From Bacteroidota bacterium (lineage in GTDB: Bacteria > Bacteroidota > Bacteroidia > Bacteroidales > JAAYUG01), in assembly GCA_021812865.1 (NCBI GenBank), contig JAKAMP010000126.1:1-7423 (forward strand): a stretch of 7,423 nucleotides of DNA. Direction: 5' to 3'. The notes below the pieces were generated by a model. It was given only the letters and a program-made list of their open reading frames with translations. It had not been told where the DNA came from and searched no databases. Every line of letters begins with the position of its first letter. Positions within the stretch are counted from its first letter, which is position 1. Positions 6,808-7,423 of the stretch are shown in pieces. The position numbers and the translations under genes are program-made.

Positions 6808-7422
6808 TTAAATGATGGATTCGCCTTTCATATATTCACCCAAAACACCCAGGTCGCTGGTGAAGGGTTTGATCGCCTCAAGCGATTGACGGTACATGGA
6901 AAAATCATCGAACATCAGGTCGACATAAAACTGGTACTCCCACTCCTTGCCCATGATAGGGATAGATTGAATCTTGGTGAGGTTATTATTGTAATAGGAA
7001 AGAATGGACAGGATTTTCGACAGGCTGCCAATCTTGTGCGCCAGGGCAAAATGAATGGAGGTCTTGTTTGGATGCTCACAATTCTGCACGGTACCGTTGG
7101 TATCCTTCACAATGAGAAAACGCGTGTAATTCAATTTGTGGGTCTCTATGCTTTCGAACAAAATCTCGAGGTTATAATTCTCTGCGGCCAGACTGCTGGC
7201 AATCGCTGCAGCGCCTTTCTGCTGTTTTTCCGATATCTCCCTGGCGCTGATGGCTGTATCGATGGAATCAACCAGCTTGATATGAGGATAGCTGCTAAAG
7301 AAGGGCCTGCATTGCAGAATGGCCATAGGATGGGAATATACCTCCACGATATCCTGAATGGTCTGCCCCGGCAATGCCACGAGGTTCTGCTTTATCCGGA
7401 TATATATTTCTCCAAGAATCTT
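6808..7422 (-). CDS. pheA: Prephenate dehydratase with ACT domain, 5' partial
   Basis: This enzyme converts prephenate to phenylpyruvate, the phenylalanine branch. The frame runs off the right edge; the last 204 residues are seen. The GTG at 7380 is Val15 of an internal QNLVALPGQ segment, not a start, so a full protein of about 280 residues is expected. The dehydratase part shows YSHPMAILQC (29-38), the AAIAS segment (72-76) and the catalytic NYTRF (98-102; Thr100, Arg101, Phe102). An ACT domain follows (about 120-198), the usual Phe-sensing module. Its two ligand motifs are degenerate: GSLS (132-135) for GALV and IQSIP (151-155) for ESRP. There is no chorismate mutase domain in the visible part, matching the fusion of that activity to the next gene. 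It is the first aromatic gene seen in the operon; promoter and any leader lie outside. The stop is 18 AT-rich bases before aroF. Confidence 0.95.
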   Translation of the reverse strand, partial: KILGEIYIRIKQNLVALPGQTIQDIVEVYSHPMAILQCRPFFSSYPHIKLVDSIDTAISAREISEKQQKGAAAIASSLAAENYNLEILFESIETHKLNYTRFLIVKDTNGTVQNCEHPNKTSIHFALAHKIGSLSKILSILSYYNNNLTKIQSIPIMGKEWEYQFYVDLMFDDFSMYRQSLEAIKPFTSDLGVLGEYMKGESII

Positions 7423-7423
7423 C

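Noticed and set aside
7378..7380. GTG as the start of PheA
   Set aside because: It would cut the dehydratase domain in half; upstream codons encode the expected GEIYIRIKQNL segment, so the gene continues past the window.

Overview
The window looks like a core-metabolism stretch of a Bacteroidota genome, plausibly Bacteroidales or a relative. Three things suggest this: a DAHP synthase with a C-terminal chorismate mutase, sitting beside a stand-alone prephenate dehydratase and a short prephenate dehydrogenase; starts with no convincing Shine-Dalgarno sequence; and moderate base composition. The phylum is an inference from architecture, not from a marker gene.

The plus-strand part (about 3-2187) holds the 3' part of a membrane sensor-like protein that ends right after its HAMP domain. 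Seven bases later comes trkH, the membrane subunit of a Trk/Ktr-type potassium importer. They are probably one transcript, whose promoter and any trkA partner lie outside the window.

The minus-strand part (about 7422 down to 2210) is a six-gene aromatic amino-acid operon. In transcription order it is pheA (prephenate dehydratase, 5' end cut by the window edge), aroF (DAHP synthase/chorismate mutase), aroB (3-dehydroquinate synthase), aroD (type I 3-dehydroquinate dehydratase), aroC (chorismate synthase) and tyrA (prephenate dehydrogenase). Junctions are +18, -4 (ATGA), -14, +2 and +12 bases, so this is almost certainly one polycistronic message with translational coupling in the middle. The genes cover entry to the pathway, steps 2 and 3, the last shikimate step, and both exits from prephenate. 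Shikimate dehydrogenase (aroE), shikimate kinase (aroK) and EPSP synthase (aroA) are not in the window and must be elsewhere if the pathway is complete. The only chorismate mutase seen is the one fused to the DAHP synthase, so prephenate for both PheA and TyrA would come from that bifunctional enzyme.

The two units converge, with 22 bases between the trkH and tyrA stops and no clear terminator. There is no stretch over 300 bases without a gene, and I see no RNA gene, mobile element, CRISPR array, long repeat or riboswitch. I found no wholly new system. The most interesting points are a compact chorismate synthase of unusual subfamily, the aroB-aroD-aroC block between aroF and tyrA, a non-canonical residue at an active-site position of AroD, and a HAMP-terminated sensor protein with no output domain coupled to trkH.
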